Both the position numbers and the translations under genes were made by a program. DNA of 44,481 nt from a bacterium (GTDB lineage Bacteria > Hydrothermota > Tepidihabitantia > SM23-42 > JAOAFX01), in assembly GCA_036382775.1 (NCBI GenBank), contig DASVHD010000019.1:1-44481 (forward strand). Reading direction: 5' to 3'. The notes below the pieces were generated by a model. The model was not told the origin of the DNA, ran no database searches, and was given only the letters and a program-made list of their open reading frames with translations. Numbering within the stretch: position 1 is the stretch's first letter; each line of letters begins with the position of its first letter. This document shows positions 16,524 through 24,994 of the stretch, piece after piece.

Positions 16524-17524
16524 TGCCGGAGCTGCGTAAAGACCCGGTTCTCGGTCGCTGGGTAATAATATCCACGGAACGGGCGAAGCGGCCGAAAGAC
16601 TTTAAATTCGAGCCTGAAGAAAAAAAGATATCGCCAGCCGAGTGCCCGTTCTGCCCCGGCAACGAAGCCGCCACACCACCGGAAATATTCGCACTGCGCG
16701 ATAACAATTCCCAACCCAATGCACCGGGATGGTCATTAAGGGTTATCCCCAATAAATTCCCGGCGTTACGCATTGAAGGTGAACTGAACCGCCGCGGCGA
16801 AGGTATTTATGACCGTATAAACGGTATTGGCGCTCATGAGGTAATAATAGAAACTAACGACCACCAATCTGACCTGGCTGATCTCGCTCCCGAAGCCTTC
16901 ACCAGCGTGGTGCAGTCATACCAGAGAAGGATCATGGACCTCAAAAATGATACGAGATTCAGATATGTCATGATCTTCAAAAACTTTGGAGCGGTTGCCG
17001 GCGCTTCGCTTGAGCATAGTCATTCACAGCTTATTGCCACGCCCATTATTCCAAAACGGGTAATCGAAGAAATGGACGGCGCCAAACGATACTATGAATA
17101 CCGCGAACGGTGCATCTTCTGTGACATCATTGCCCAGGAAATAAAGGTGAGGAAAAGGCTTATCAATGAAAATAACACTTTTATAGCAATGTGCCCGTTC
17201 GCACCCAGATTTCCCTTTGAAACCTGGATCCTACCCCGCACTCACCTGTCCAATTTTGAGGATACTGACGATGCGTCCATCAAAGACCTTGCCATGATCC
17301 TTAAGGATGTGCTGCTAAGGCTGAAAAAAGCGTTGAATTCTCCGCCCTATAACTTTATCATCCACACGGCGCCGATAACGCTTAAGGGCATTGAGTTTTA
17401 TCACTATCATATCGAGATCATACCGGTTCTTACCAGGATAGCCGGTTTTGAATGGGGCACGGGCTTTTATATCAACCCAACACCCCCGGAAGAATCAGCC
17501 ACATACCTTAAAAACATAGTGTGA
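16523..17524 (+). CDS. galT: galactose-1-phosphate uridylyltransferase
   Basis: GalT swaps UMP between UDP-glucose and galactose 1-phosphate in the Leloir pathway. The 333-residue protein has the HIT-superfamily active site SLEHSHSQ, with H165 and H167, H167 being the expected uridylylated nucleophile. Zinc ligands C41 and C44 are in CPFC. A second CIFC pair lies near residue 194, and a C-terminal HYHIEIIPVL motif is typical. It is slightly shorter than E. coli GalT (348). The ATG overlaps the previous stop by one base, implying coupled translation. The neighbouring glycogen synthase gene suggests a role in feeding sugars into storage glucan; related nucleotidyltransferases with other sugar specificity cannot be excluded. 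Confidence 0.9.
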   Translation: MPELRKDPVLGRWVIISTERAKRPKDFKFEPEEKKISPAECPFCPGNEAATPPEIFALRDNNSQPNAPGWSLRVIPNKFPALRIEGELNRRGEGIYDRINGIGAHEVIIETNDHQSDLADLAPEAFTSVVQSYQRRIMDLKNDTRFRYVMIFKNFGAVAGASLEHSHSQLIATPIIPKRVIEEMDGAKRYYEYRERCIFCDIIAQEIKVRKRLINENNTFIAMCPFAPRFPFETWILPRTHLSNFEDTDDASIKDLAMILKDVLLRLKKALNSPPYNFIIHTAPITLKGIEFYHYHIEIIPVLTRIAGFEWGTGFYINPTPPEESATYLKNIV

Positions 17525-17549
17525 CATGCAAACAAATAAGGACCAAAAA

Positions 17550-17585
17550 TTGGTTATATGGTTAAATGGTTAAATATTTAACCAA
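17550..17585. promoter_or_regulatory. AT-rich inverted repeats upstream of glgA, possible operator
   Basis: A perfect 16-bp palindrome GGTTAAATATTTAACC (17568-17583) is nested in a wider pairing of TTGGTTA (17550-17556) with TAACCAA (17579-17585). Direct copies of ATGGTTAAAT precede it. The site lies 32-66 bp upstream of the glgA ATG. It could be a repressor operator or a weak hairpin; no regulator is recognised. Confidence 0.4.
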
Positions 17586-17615
17586 TTACTAATCACCATT
17601 TAACTAATTCTGAGC

Positions 17616-18995
17616 ATGAAGGTTGCCTTCATCGCATCTGAAGCTCTCCCCTTTGCAAAAACCGGCGGTCTTGCCGATGTTGTTGGAGCACTGCCCGCAT
17701 ATCTCGATGGACTGGGATGTGAAACTTATATTATTATGCCCAAATACCGGGGTATCCAAGCAGAATTCGACAGGGAACTGCAGGTGCAGTCCGGAAATTC
17801 AGTCTACGATGTCAGGATATGCAAGAAAGACCGCACTTTTTTTGTCGACTACCCTCCTTTTTTTGACCGGGAAAATCTGTACGGAACACCCGTTGGCGAT
17901 TATGAGGACAATTGCGAACGGTTTACTCTATTCTGCCGTGCGGCAGTCCAGGTTTTACAAGACCGCGATTTTGATATAATCCACTGCCATGACTGGCAAT
18001 CCGCCCTTGTTCCGGTATTTTCCCGCCTGGCAAAGTGCCGGGCGAAAAGCGTTTTTACGATCCACAACCTCGGGTATCAGGGCCGTTTCCCTGGTTCAAA
18101 ATACGATATTCTTGGTCTTGACCGCGGATTTTTCACGCCGGATGGCATTGAATTCTATGGTGAAATCAACCTTTTGAAATCAGGCCTTCTCTATTCAGAT
18201 TGGATCACTACCGTATCCCAAAACTACGCCCGGGAAATCCAAACCCCAGAATTCGGGTGCGGCCTGGACGGCGTACTGAGGATGCGCGCGTCTCATCTCA
18301 ACGGTATTATCAATGGCATTGACTATAACACCTGGGATCCGCGAATAGACCAGTATATTTTTGCGCGATACCAGGATCTCGTCGGAAAACAACTGAACAA
18401 GAAGGAACTCGCCAATGAATACGGTCTTGATGCAAACCGGCCGTTGATCGGTATGGTATCTCGCGTGGCCGGCCAAAAAGGATTCGATCTCCTGGCCAAG
18501 ACATTAGACGAGATCATATTGATGGGGTTCAATTTCATCCTCTTGGGCGTCGGCGAGAAACCATACCATGATAAATTCAAAAAATTTGAAGAAATTTTTC
18601 CGGGTAACGTGTCGGTCAACCTGAAGTTTGACGATACGCTGGCTCACCGCATCTATGCGAGCAGCGATTTTTTTCTGATGCCCAGCCGTTATGAACCGTG
18701 CGGCCTGGGTCAGCTGATCGGCATGAAATACGGGGCCGTCCCGGTTGTTCACAAGGTAGGCGGCCTTGTCGATACGGTCCAGGAGTATGATGCCGGAACC
18801 CAGAATGGCAATGGCATAGTGTTCGATCATTACACCGGAGAAGACCTGCTGGCTGCGGTCGAAAGAGCTTCTTTTTTATACCGCGACCCTGAAACCATGA
18901 ATAGCGTCGCAGCAAAGTGCATGAATCTCGATTTTTCCTGGACTGCGTCCGCCCGCAAGTATATGGCACTTTATGAAAAGCTTCTCGCCTCTTGA
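17616..18995 (+). CDS. glgA: glycogen (starch) synthase, GT5 family
   Basis: GlgA elongates alpha-1,4-glucan from ADP-glucose (some relatives use UDP-glucose). The 459-residue protein has the GT5 N-terminal motif KTGGLADVVGALP at residues 15-27, HDWQSA near 127, IHNLGYQG near 148, and the C-terminal GT1-like half with SRVAGQKGFDLL and PSRYEPCGLGQ, containing the family glutamate. Length is typical (E. coli 477). The start ATG gives the canonical MKVAFIASEALPFAKTGG; no Shine-Dalgarno is obvious. It lies 91 bp after galT in the same direction, behind palindromic DNA. No glgB or glgC is in the window. Confidence 0.95.
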   Translation: MKVAFIASEALPFAKTGGLADVVGALPAYLDGLGCETYIIMPKYRGIQAEFDRELQVQSGNSVYDVRICKKDRTFFVDYPPFFDRENLYGTPVGDYEDNCERFTLFCRAAVQVLQDRDFDIIHCHDWQSALVPVFSRLAKCRAKSVFTIHNLGYQGRFPGSKYDILGLDRGFFTPDGIEFYGEINLLKSGLLYSDWITTVSQNYAREIQTPEFGCGLDGVLRMRASHLNGIINGIDYNTWDPRIDQYIFARYQDLVGKQLNKKELANEYGLDANRPLIGMVSRVAGQKGFDLLAKTLDEIILMGFNFILLGVGEKPYHDKFKKFEEIFPGNVSVNLKFDDTLAHRIYASSDFFLMPSRYEPCGLGQLIGMKYGAVPVVHKVGGLVDTVQEYDAGTQNGNGIVFDHYTGEDLLAAVERASFLYRDPETMNSVAAKCMNLDFSWTASARKYMALYEKLLAS

Positions 18996-19008
18996 CCTCT
19001 GCCGTTTA

Positions 19009-19036
19009 TTGACTTTACGCAGAAACTTTGTATAGT
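19009..19036 (+). promoter_or_regulatory. promoter for rpiB
   Basis: TTGACT (19009-19014) and TATAGT (19031-19036) have a 16-bp spacer. The predicted start near 19043 is 28 nt before the ATG, and GAAAGGA (19053-19059) is the ribosome site. Confidence 0.65.
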
Positions 19037-19070
19037 AATGTATCGTTGATATGAAAGGATAGAGCACATC

Positions 19071-19517
19071 ATGACCATTGCTGTCGGTTCTGACCATCGC
19101 GGGATTGAGCTCAAGAATAAAATTGCTACTTTTTTAAAAGAAAAAGGGATCCGGGTCCAGGATCAGGGCGCTTTTACGACTGACACGTCTGATTATCCAA
19201 CCTACGCATTAAAGGTCGCGATGAAAGTGAAGAACAAAAAAGCCCGTTTTGGCATTCTTGTCTGTTATAGCGGTCAAGGCATGGCGATCGCGGCGAACAA
19301 AGTAAAGGGCATAAGAGCGGCGGTCGCTTGGGAACCGGAGATCGGCCGCTTGGCTCGCGCTCATAACAATGCCAATATCATCGTATTGCCTGCTGGGTTT
19401 ATTAAGACCGCGAAACAATGGCGCGGATCGATCCAGCGCTTTCTTAATACGAAATTCGAAGGCAACCGGCATCAGAAAAGACTGGATATCATAAATAAAT
19501 ATGAAAACATGCATTAA
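19071..19517 (+). CDS. rpiB: RpiB/LacAB-family sugar-phosphate isomerase
   Basis: RpiB interconverts ribose 5-phosphate and ribulose 5-phosphate; relatives (LacAB, allose-6-phosphate isomerase) act on other aldose phosphates. The 148-residue protein starts MTIAVGSDHRGIELK, with the SDHRG (usually SDHAG) phosphate/ring-opening motif. The catalytic base C65 is in GILVCYSGQGMAIAANK, where most RpiB have CGTGIG, so the anion-hole loop is altered. EPEIGRLARAHNNANI matches the conserved region with the R..HN pair. The C-terminus is normal. Because of the changed loop, the substrate may not be ribose 5-phosphate. It has its own promoter and is followed 16 bp later by the metallohydrolase gene, probably co-transcribed. 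Confidence 0.85.
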   Translation: MTIAVGSDHRGIELKNKIATFLKEKGIRVQDQGAFTTDTSDYPTYALKVAMKVKNKKARFGILVCYSGQGMAIAANKVKGIRAAVAWEPEIGRLARAHNNANIIVLPAGFIKTAKQWRGSIQRFLNTKFEGNRHQKRLDIINKYENMH

Positions 19518-19533
19518 CTAATGATCATCTGAT

Positions 19534-20415
19534 ATGAAGATCCTTCCCGTGGCTTTTGATTCGCTCGGTGTCAGGAGCATGGCGACCTATGTGGAGACCG
19601 CCGATATAAAAATATTCATTGATCCGGGTGTGTCGGTTTCGCCTGACCGTTACTCGCTGCCGCCCCATAAGCTCGAACTGGACCGGCATCATAAAATGTG
19701 GGAAGAAATAAAGCAATGGGTTAGCTCCTCTGATATTATCATCGTTACCCATTATCATTATGATCATCACAACCCGGATGAACCCGAAATTTACGACAAA
19801 AAGGATGTTTTTGTCAAACATCCGCGCGAATTCATCAATGATGGGCAAAGGAACCGAGCCACCTATTTCCTGAGCCGTATCGAAAAGTACGCAAAAAGCA
19901 TTCAGATCGCCGATAATGCCACGTTCAACTTCGGCAAGACAAAAGTCGTCTTTTCGCCGCCGGTATTCCATGGCGCATCTCAGCAACTGGGATATGTCAT
20001 CCAGGTCATGATCGAGGACTGTGGCAACGAACGTTTTATTTTCAGCTCTGATGTTCAAGGTCCATTGAATTCGGATGCGACAGAATTCATTATCCAGAAC
20101 GATCCGGGTAAGATCATCATTGACGGACCGGCTACTTACCTCGTTGGTACTCATTATAAGAAATCCGATATCGACAATTGTCTTGAGAATCTGAGCAAGA
20201 TCATTTCCAAATCATCGGTAAACACGATCATTATTGACCATCACCTGCTCAGGGATATGAATTGGAGCGATTATATTTTAAAGCTTAAGGACATCCGCGA
20301 TAATTTAATGCTTTGCTCGGCCGCATGTTACCGCGGTGGAAAAGAAGAATTACTGGAAGCAAAACGTCAGGAAATATACGAAGGAAAGCTGTCAAATGTG
20401 GATAATTATGGATAA
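19534..20415 (+). CDS. UPF0282-type metallo-beta-lactamase-fold hydrolase
   Basis: The 293-residue protein has the metallo-beta-lactamase metal motif THYHYDHHNP (H73, H75, D77, H78, H79), a second metal-site candidate at PPVFHGA near residue 145, SSDVQGP near 175, and a C-terminal IIIDHHLLRD. The N-terminal sequence MKILPVAFDSLGVRSMATYVETADIKIFIDPG closely resembles UPF0282 (COG2248), proteins of unknown substrate found mostly in archaea and a few bacteria. It therefore binds two metals and hydrolyses something, perhaps a phosphodiester; I do not assign more. It follows rpiB by 16 bp. Its last codons overlap two DnaA-box-like sequences. Confidence 0.82.
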   Translation: MKILPVAFDSLGVRSMATYVETADIKIFIDPGVSVSPDRYSLPPHKLELDRHHKMWEEIKQWVSSSDIIIVTHYHYDHHNPDEPEIYDKKDVFVKHPREFINDGQRNRATYFLSRIEKYAKSIQIADNATFNFGKTKVVFSPPVFHGASQQLGYVIQVMIEDCGNERFIFSSDVQGPLNSDATEFIIQNDPGKIIIDGPATYLVGTHYKKSDIDNCLENLSKIISKSSVNTIIIDHHLLRDMNWSDYILKLKDIRDNLMLCSAACYRGGKEELLEAKRQEIYEGKLSNVDNYG

Positions 20416-20494
20416 CTTGTGGATAATGCATGAACTGCCGTAATATCATGACTTTTTGCCTATTGAATATATTATATATTAACAGTTATCCACA
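20397..20494. promoter_or_regulatory. DnaA-box cluster with AT-rich stretch (candidate replication origin or DnaA-controlled promoter)
   Basis: Perfect DnaA boxes TTATCCACA or its complement occur at 20397-20405, 20418-20426 and 20486-20494. A one-mismatch copy, TATGGATAA, is at 20407-20415. The first three share one orientation with starts 10 and 11 bp apart, about one helical turn, and the last is inverted. Between them, 20461-20482 is almost pure A/T. A possible -35/-10 pair for moxR (ATGACT 20448-20453, TATTAT 20470-20475, 16-bp spacer) lies inside. Confidence 0.6.
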
Positions 20495-20516
20495 ACCGGC
20501 GCAGTAATACGACATA

Positions 20517-21500
20517 ATGCAAAATACCGATCTGGAAAAAATAAAAAGGCTGCAGGAAAATCGACAACGCATCACTGACGAGATCCATAAGATCATCATC
20601 GGGCAGGATTTTGTCATTGAACAGGTGCTACTGGCTCTTTTTTGTAATGGCCACTCTCTCATCACGGGCGTTCCTGGTCTGGCAAAGACCCTGCTCGTGA
20701 ACACGATCGCGGATATCCTCGATCTTTCCTTCAACCGGATACAATTCACGCCGGATCTCATGCCATCAGATATCACCGGCACTGAAGTAATCGAAGAGGA
20801 TCAGTCAACCGGTAAAAGAAACTTCAGGTTCATCAAGGGCCCGATATTTTCCAACGTGATCCTGGCTGACGAGGTCAACCGCGCGCCGCCAAAAACTCAA
20901 TCGGCATTGCTCCAGGCAATGCAGGAATACAAGGTGACGCACGGCGGCGAAACCCGTGAGCTTGACCTGCCGTTTTTTGTGCTGGCGACCCAGAATCCGA
21001 TCGAACAGGAAGGGACTTACCCATTACCTGAAGCTCAACTGGACCGGTTCATGTTCAGCATATATATTGATTATCCAGGACCCGGAGAAGAAACCGAGAT
21101 CGTGAAGACAACGACTTCAGCGTATGAAGTAACGCTTGAAAAAGTGATTGATGCAAAAGAATTCATCATGTTGCAGAAAATAATAAGAAAAATGCCCGTC
21201 GCTGATGACGTTGTCGAGCAAACCGTGAGATTGGTCGGTCTTACCAGACCAAAAAGTAATGATTGCCCAGACACGGTCAAAAAATACGTGGCGTGGGGTG
21301 CCGGGCCCAGGGCGTCACAGTACCTGATCCTGGGCGCCAAAGCGCACGCCGCGCTTGACGGCCGTTACTCGCCGAACATGAACGACGTGAACTATGTCGC
21401 GCATCCGGTCTTACGTCACCGAGTCATCACCAATTTCGCGGCTGAAGCCGAGGGAATGACAACGGATGACATTATAAACGGCATTTTCGAAATACCCTAA
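20517..21500 (+). CDS. MoxR-family AAA+ ATPase
   Basis: MoxR ATPases are chaperone-like AAA+ proteins that load cofactors or assemble complexes, usually with VWA/DUF58 partners. The 327-residue protein has Walker A GVPGLAKT (51-58), Walker B VILADEVNRAPPKTQSALL, sensor LPFFVLATQNPIEQEGTYPLPEAQLDRF (near 155-182) and a C-terminal lid with VAHPVLRHRV, all typical of the MRP subgroup. No DUF58, VWA or transglutaminase partner follows; instead a hairpin array and terminator close the gene. No ribosome site is visible before the ATG. The DnaA-box cluster directly upstream is the main oddity. Confidence 0.92.
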   Translation: MQNTDLEKIKRLQENRQRITDEIHKIIIGQDFVIEQVLLALFCNGHSLITGVPGLAKTLLVNTIADILDLSFNRIQFTPDLMPSDITGTEVIEEDQSTGKRNFRFIKGPIFSNVILADEVNRAPPKTQSALLQAMQEYKVTHGGETRELDLPFFVLATQNPIEQEGTYPLPEAQLDRFMFSIYIDYPGPGEETEIVKTTTSAYEVTLEKVIDAKEFIMLQKIIRKMPVADDVVEQTVRLVGLTRPKSNDCPDTVKKYVAWGAGPRASQYLILGAKAHAALDGRYSPNMNDVNYVAHPVLRHRVITNFAAEAEGMTTDDIINGIFEIP

Positions 21501-21525
21501 TATTCGGCTATTATGATAAGAATAA

Positions 21526-21640
21526 ATCCCGTTAGAGAACTCCGTCCTCTAACGGGAATGCGCGACGGCGGTATTAAACCGCCGTCTGCTTTATTCGGAA
21601 ATAACCACCGATTTAAATCGGTGGTTTTCTCTAACGGGAT
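21526..21640. repeat. nested hairpin element with 14-bp terminal inverted repeats
   Basis: Ends ATCCCGTTAGAGAA (21526-21539) and TTCTCTAACGGGAT (21627-21640) are perfectly complementary. Inside are a third copy, CTCTAACGGG (21547-21556), able to pair with the left end, a stem GACGGCGG/CCGCCGTC (21564-21586) and a perfect 24-bp palindrome at 21603-21626 centred on ATTTAAAT. The left end can therefore pair with either of two partners, giving alternative folds. Confidence 0.8.
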
Positions 21641-21644
21641 AAAT

Positions 21645-21676
21645 AAAAAAGCCCCCGTTGATTTGGGGGCTTTTTT
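21645..21676. terminator. bidirectional intrinsic terminator
   Basis: Stem GCCCCC/GGGGGC with an 8-nt loop is flanked by six A on the left and six T on the right. It works in both directions, serving moxR and the convergent secreted-protein gene whose stop is at 21690. Confidence 0.92.
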
Positions 21677-21689
21677 ATTGTAAAAATGA

Positions 21690-23729
21690 TTATTTCACAA
21701 CCACCAGGGATTTGCCCATTACACCATCGGGCGTTATGACCCGCACGAAATACACACCATTCGGAAGGTTGATTTCAAATCGATCGGCATACGTACCTAT
21801 CCCTCGGTTTTCAGTTTCGAGCTTTTCCATCACTTGGCCGGCTGCGTCATATATAACGATCGTTGCTGAACCGGCGTTGGCGATTGAGTACTTCAGCAAT
21901 ATTGAGCTCTGTGCAGGATTCGGCTGCAAAACAAGTCGATTATTGAGCTTGGAAGAACCATACTCAGCAACACCATACACAGGGTCGGGCTTAGACAGAC
22001 GGCAATCAGCATCCGTGTCTGAATAATAACGGATCCAGGCAATCCCTGGTGACCACTGTCCTGCGCCAGTTTCATAAAGCGTAGTCATGTCTATCTGGTA
22101 AAATCCCATGGGAGTACCAAAATCATAAATGGACGCTATTGAATCAACTGGCAGTCCGTTTATCGATTCCAGATATCCGCTGTTATTGCTCCACCCGTCA
22201 AGAGATGCTGAATCATTAAGGCAGCGCCATCCATAAGGATAATAGTATGTATCTGCATTAAGATCCTTGTAATATCCGAGATGGTAGAAGTCAGGACCCG
22301 CATGATTGAGGGCGTACTCGGCATCGCACGATATTACGGGTGATTTTGTCATCAGACCATCACCATCAATAAGCTGGGAAATGAATGGCTGGGTTTGACT
22401 GGGTCGGAACAGGACCCTGATATTGTAATCGGTACCTGTCCACTGATAACCGAAACTAACAGCCGCGCTCATGTCATTGTAGTTATGTGATGCTGAAACA
22501 TCAAACCCATCAACAGCATATGAGTGTACATAGTCAGTCTCAATAAAAGAACCTGCCATACCGCTTACGCTTTCGAATATCGTTATCGTGTTGGCGGTTT
22601 TCCGAGCGACAAAGTAATTCCTGTCGGTGGACGCACTGGCTGCTCCCTGTGCCGCTTTGGGTGTAGGCCAGACATATGGATCCCATGTCGTCGTGTGAAC
22701 CGTGGCCCAGGTCTGCCCATTATCCGTAGATTGCGCGATAACCATGGCAGTGGCCGTGTTATTGTAATACATACAGCATATCCGGTGGTCTGTGTATTCA
22801 TGCTCGATCGTGATATGAGGCTGCCAGCACCCATCTGTTGTTTGTTCGATATTATGGATAGTGGATGTTCCCGAGTTGTTAAAATCAGTGAACCGGCGCA
22901 CCCATATATCCCCGGAGATTGATCCGGTGACATAGGTGTAGGCCAGGAACAGGTAGTGATTTGCGATGTCAATGGTCAAATCAAAGGCGTATCGTTGGTA
23001 TGGCGAGCCACTAGTTGTTGTATACCACAAAGACCAGCTCTCTCCGCGATCCACCGAACGGTATACATACAGCGTTTCATATGACTGGTCGTTACAGGAC
23101 ACAAATACCGTGTCACCTAAGGCAGCAACGCAGGGGTTTACATCATCACTATAGTTACCGTTAACATAACCCAAATACCATCCGGTTCCTTGCAGGATTT
23201 GCCCTTCGTCCTTGTAATTCAGAAGATTGGTATTGTTGTCGTTTTGCTGCACATCGGGTGGATTTCTGGGTAGAGTCCGCTCGCGCTCGATATACGACAG
23301 ATAATAGTCAGCCTCTTTAAGGATCGACGCAAATTCGGAATAATTATCCGCATTAGGGTTGGATTTGAAAGCAGCGCAAGCCTCGGCTAAGCGTGCACGA
23401 TAGCCCACATATTTACTATCTTCCGCTGAATATTTATCTGCCGGTAAACGTGACTCCAGCCCAGCCCATTCCTGAAGTATAGCCTTGGTGGCGTTTTGTC
23501 TTTCTACCGATGCCATTTCAACCCATTCTGATATCAACTGCGCTTTTTCAATCGTCCACCCGGTCATCACTGTGGATGTCTGCGGGTTGGATTCTTCAGT
23601 AACCGTGTTGCCGCCAGCCAGAGCCGTACCCTGGTCAGGAATGACTGTACCTGAACCATGGTCATCCTGGTTAGCAGCAAAAGATACTGCAACTAAAGCA
23701 CATATAGCAAACCCGATTATTTTTTTCAT
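21690..23729 (-). CDS. secreted BNR/sialidase-like beta-propeller protein with C-terminal sorting domain
   Basis: The 679-residue product begins MKKIIGFAICALVAVSFAA, a clear signal peptide, and AAAAGGAGAT precedes the ATG. Residues about 170-560 contain Asp-box (BNR) motifs SVDRGESW and STDNGQTW, the mark of sialidase-like six-bladed propellers, but I see no full set of sialidase arginines, so catalytic activity is not claimed. The last 85 residues (QPNPAQSSILLKYSI, then IVIYDAAGQV, then LPNGVYFVRVITPDG) form a type IX secretion type-A sorting domain. The protein should therefore be moved through the outer membrane and either attached to the surface or released. Codon and base use are more AT-rich than in the housekeeping neighbours. 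Confidence 0.85.
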   Translation of the reverse strand: MKKIIGFAICALVAVSFAANQDDHGSGTVIPDQGTALAGGNTVTEESNPQTSTVMTGWTIEKAQLISEWVEMASVERQNATKAILQEWAGLESRLPADKYSAEDSKYVGYRARLAEACAAFKSNPNADNYSEFASILKEADYYLSYIERERTLPRNPPDVQQNDNNTNLLNYKDEGQILQGTGWYLGYVNGNYSDDVNPCVAALGDTVFVSCNDQSYETLYVYRSVDRGESWSLWYTTTSGSPYQRYAFDLTIDIANHYLFLAYTYVTGSISGDIWVRRFTDFNNSGTSTIHNIEQTTDGCWQPHITIEHEYTDHRICCMYYNNTATAMVIAQSTDNGQTWATVHTTTWDPYVWPTPKAAQGAASASTDRNYFVARKTANTITIFESVSGMAGSFIETDYVHSYAVDGFDVSASHNYNDMSAAVSFGYQWTGTDYNIRVLFRPSQTQPFISQLIDGDGLMTKSPVISCDAEYALNHAGPDFYHLGYYKDLNADTYYYPYGWRCLNDSASLDGWSNNSGYLESINGLPVDSIASIYDFGTPMGFYQIDMTTLYETGAGQWSPGIAWIRYYSDTDADCRLSKPDPVYGVAEYGSSKLNNRLVLQPNPAQSSILLKYSIANAGSATIVIYDAAGQVMEKLETENRGIGTYADRFEINLPNGVYFVRVITPDGVMGKSLVVVK

Positions 23730-23841
23730 TTCATCTCCTTTTTATTGATTTCTTTTGCCTAAACTTGCTTTCTGTAACTCACGCGATACCGGTCAGGATC
23801 TGTCTATTATATCGTCACCCCCTTTTACAGCTACTTGTTCC

Positions 23842-23869
23842 ATCATAATCACAATTGAAGTAATGTCAA
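23842..23869 (-). promoter_or_regulatory. promoter for the secreted BNR protein
   Basis: On the minus strand, TTGACA (23869-23864) and TATGAT (23847-23842) have a 16-bp spacer. The leader to the ATG at 23729 would be about 105 nt. Confidence 0.65.
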
Positions 23870-23879
23870 TAAAAATCGA

Positions 23880-24947
23880 TCACAGCTTCAGTATTTCGTC
23901 AATATTCTTCAAAACTTCCTTGATCTCATCCAGGGTCAGATCACCCATGTGAGCTATCCTGAACGTTTTCTCTTTCAAATCGCCGTATCCGTTGGAGATC
24001 TGGAAACCTCTCTTTCCCAGTTCAGAATTCAGGTCAGCGACCGTTATTTTGCGGGTATTATCGATGCAGCTGACCGTTACTGAATGGTACCCTTCCTCTG
24101 AAAACATGGCAAAATGCTTCTTTGCCCAGGCTCTTACATACTCAGCCATAGCTATATGCCTTTTATAACGATTTTCCATGCCTTCCGCCAGGATCTTATC
24201 CATCTGCAAGTTCAGGGCGTTGAACAAAGAAATGGCTGGTGTTGTTGGTGTTTGCTTGTCTTTTTCGTAGCGTTTCTGCATTGCGTCAAAATCAAAATAA
24301 TATCCTCGATCTGTGACCGTACGCGTCTTATCAAGAGCTTTCTGGCTTACGGTGCAAACTGCAAGCCCGGGCGGCAAAGCGAAGCACTTCTGACTGCTGG
24401 TGATGCATACATCGATCCCGAGTTTGTCCACGTCCACGATATCACCCATAAGCGAGCTGACCATGTCAACCAGCCAGATCACGTCCGGATACTTTTTCAT
24501 GACTTCGGCGATCTGCTCCACTGGCGCTCTCACGCCCGTGGATGTCTCGTTCTGAGCCAGCGCGATCGCCTCGTATTTCTTGGTCTTGAGCTTTTCTTCG
24601 ATCATTTCAGGCTTTATCGCCTTACCCCAGGGCACGGTGATCGCGTCGGCGCTTTTACCGCATGCCTTGCTGATCTTGAACCAACGGTCGCTGAACGCGC
24701 CGTTGACGGCGTGGAGGATGTCTTTTTTAACGCAATTGCGAATAGCGCCTTCCATAACACCGGTACCTGATGATGTAAATACATAGGTATAGTTCTTCGT
24801 GTTCAGCGCTTTTTTAATCTTATTTATTACTCCATCATTTATCGCGGCAAAATCCTTTGACCGGTGCCCGATCATAGGCTTAGCCTGAGCATCGAGGATG
24901 TCTTGCCTGACTTCAGTCGGTCCTGGTATAAACAGTTTTTTGTGCAT
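23880..24947 (-). CDS. class V PLP-dependent aminotransferase (alanine/serine-glyoxylate type)
   Basis: Class V aminotransferases of COG0075 move amino groups between Ala or Ser and glyoxylate or pyruvate using pyridoxal phosphate. The 355-residue protein opens MHKKLFIPGPTEVRQDILDA, has the phosphate-binding SSGTGVMEGA (59-68), the PLP-ring aspartate D161 in LVDMVSSLMGD, and the Schiff-base lysine K187 in TSSQKCFALPPGLAV. Length is typical (350-390). Ala-glyoxylate, Ser-glyoxylate, Ser-pyruvate and phosphoserine relatives cannot be separated by eye, and it may serve serine/glycine metabolism. AAGGAGG precedes the ATG, and a full-consensus promoter lies upstream, divergent from the GGDEF gene. 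Confidence 0.9.
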   Translation of the reverse strand: MHKKLFIPGPTEVRQDILDAQAKPMIGHRSKDFAAINDGVINKIKKALNTKNYTYVFTSSGTGVMEGAIRNCVKKDILHAVNGAFSDRWFKISKACGKSADAITVPWGKAIKPEMIEEKLKTKKYEAIALAQNETSTGVRAPVEQIAEVMKKYPDVIWLVDMVSSLMGDIVDVDKLGIDVCITSSQKCFALPPGLAVCTVSQKALDKTRTVTDRGYYFDFDAMQKRYEKDKQTPTTPAISLFNALNLQMDKILAEGMENRYKRHIAMAEYVRAWAKKHFAMFSEEGYHSVTVSCIDNTRKITVADLNSELGKRGFQISNGYGDLKEKTFRIAHMGDLTLDEIKEVLKNIDEILKL

Positions 24948-24994
24948 TCAAACCTCCTTAATAATTATTTTCAAAAGACAAAATCTGATGGTCA

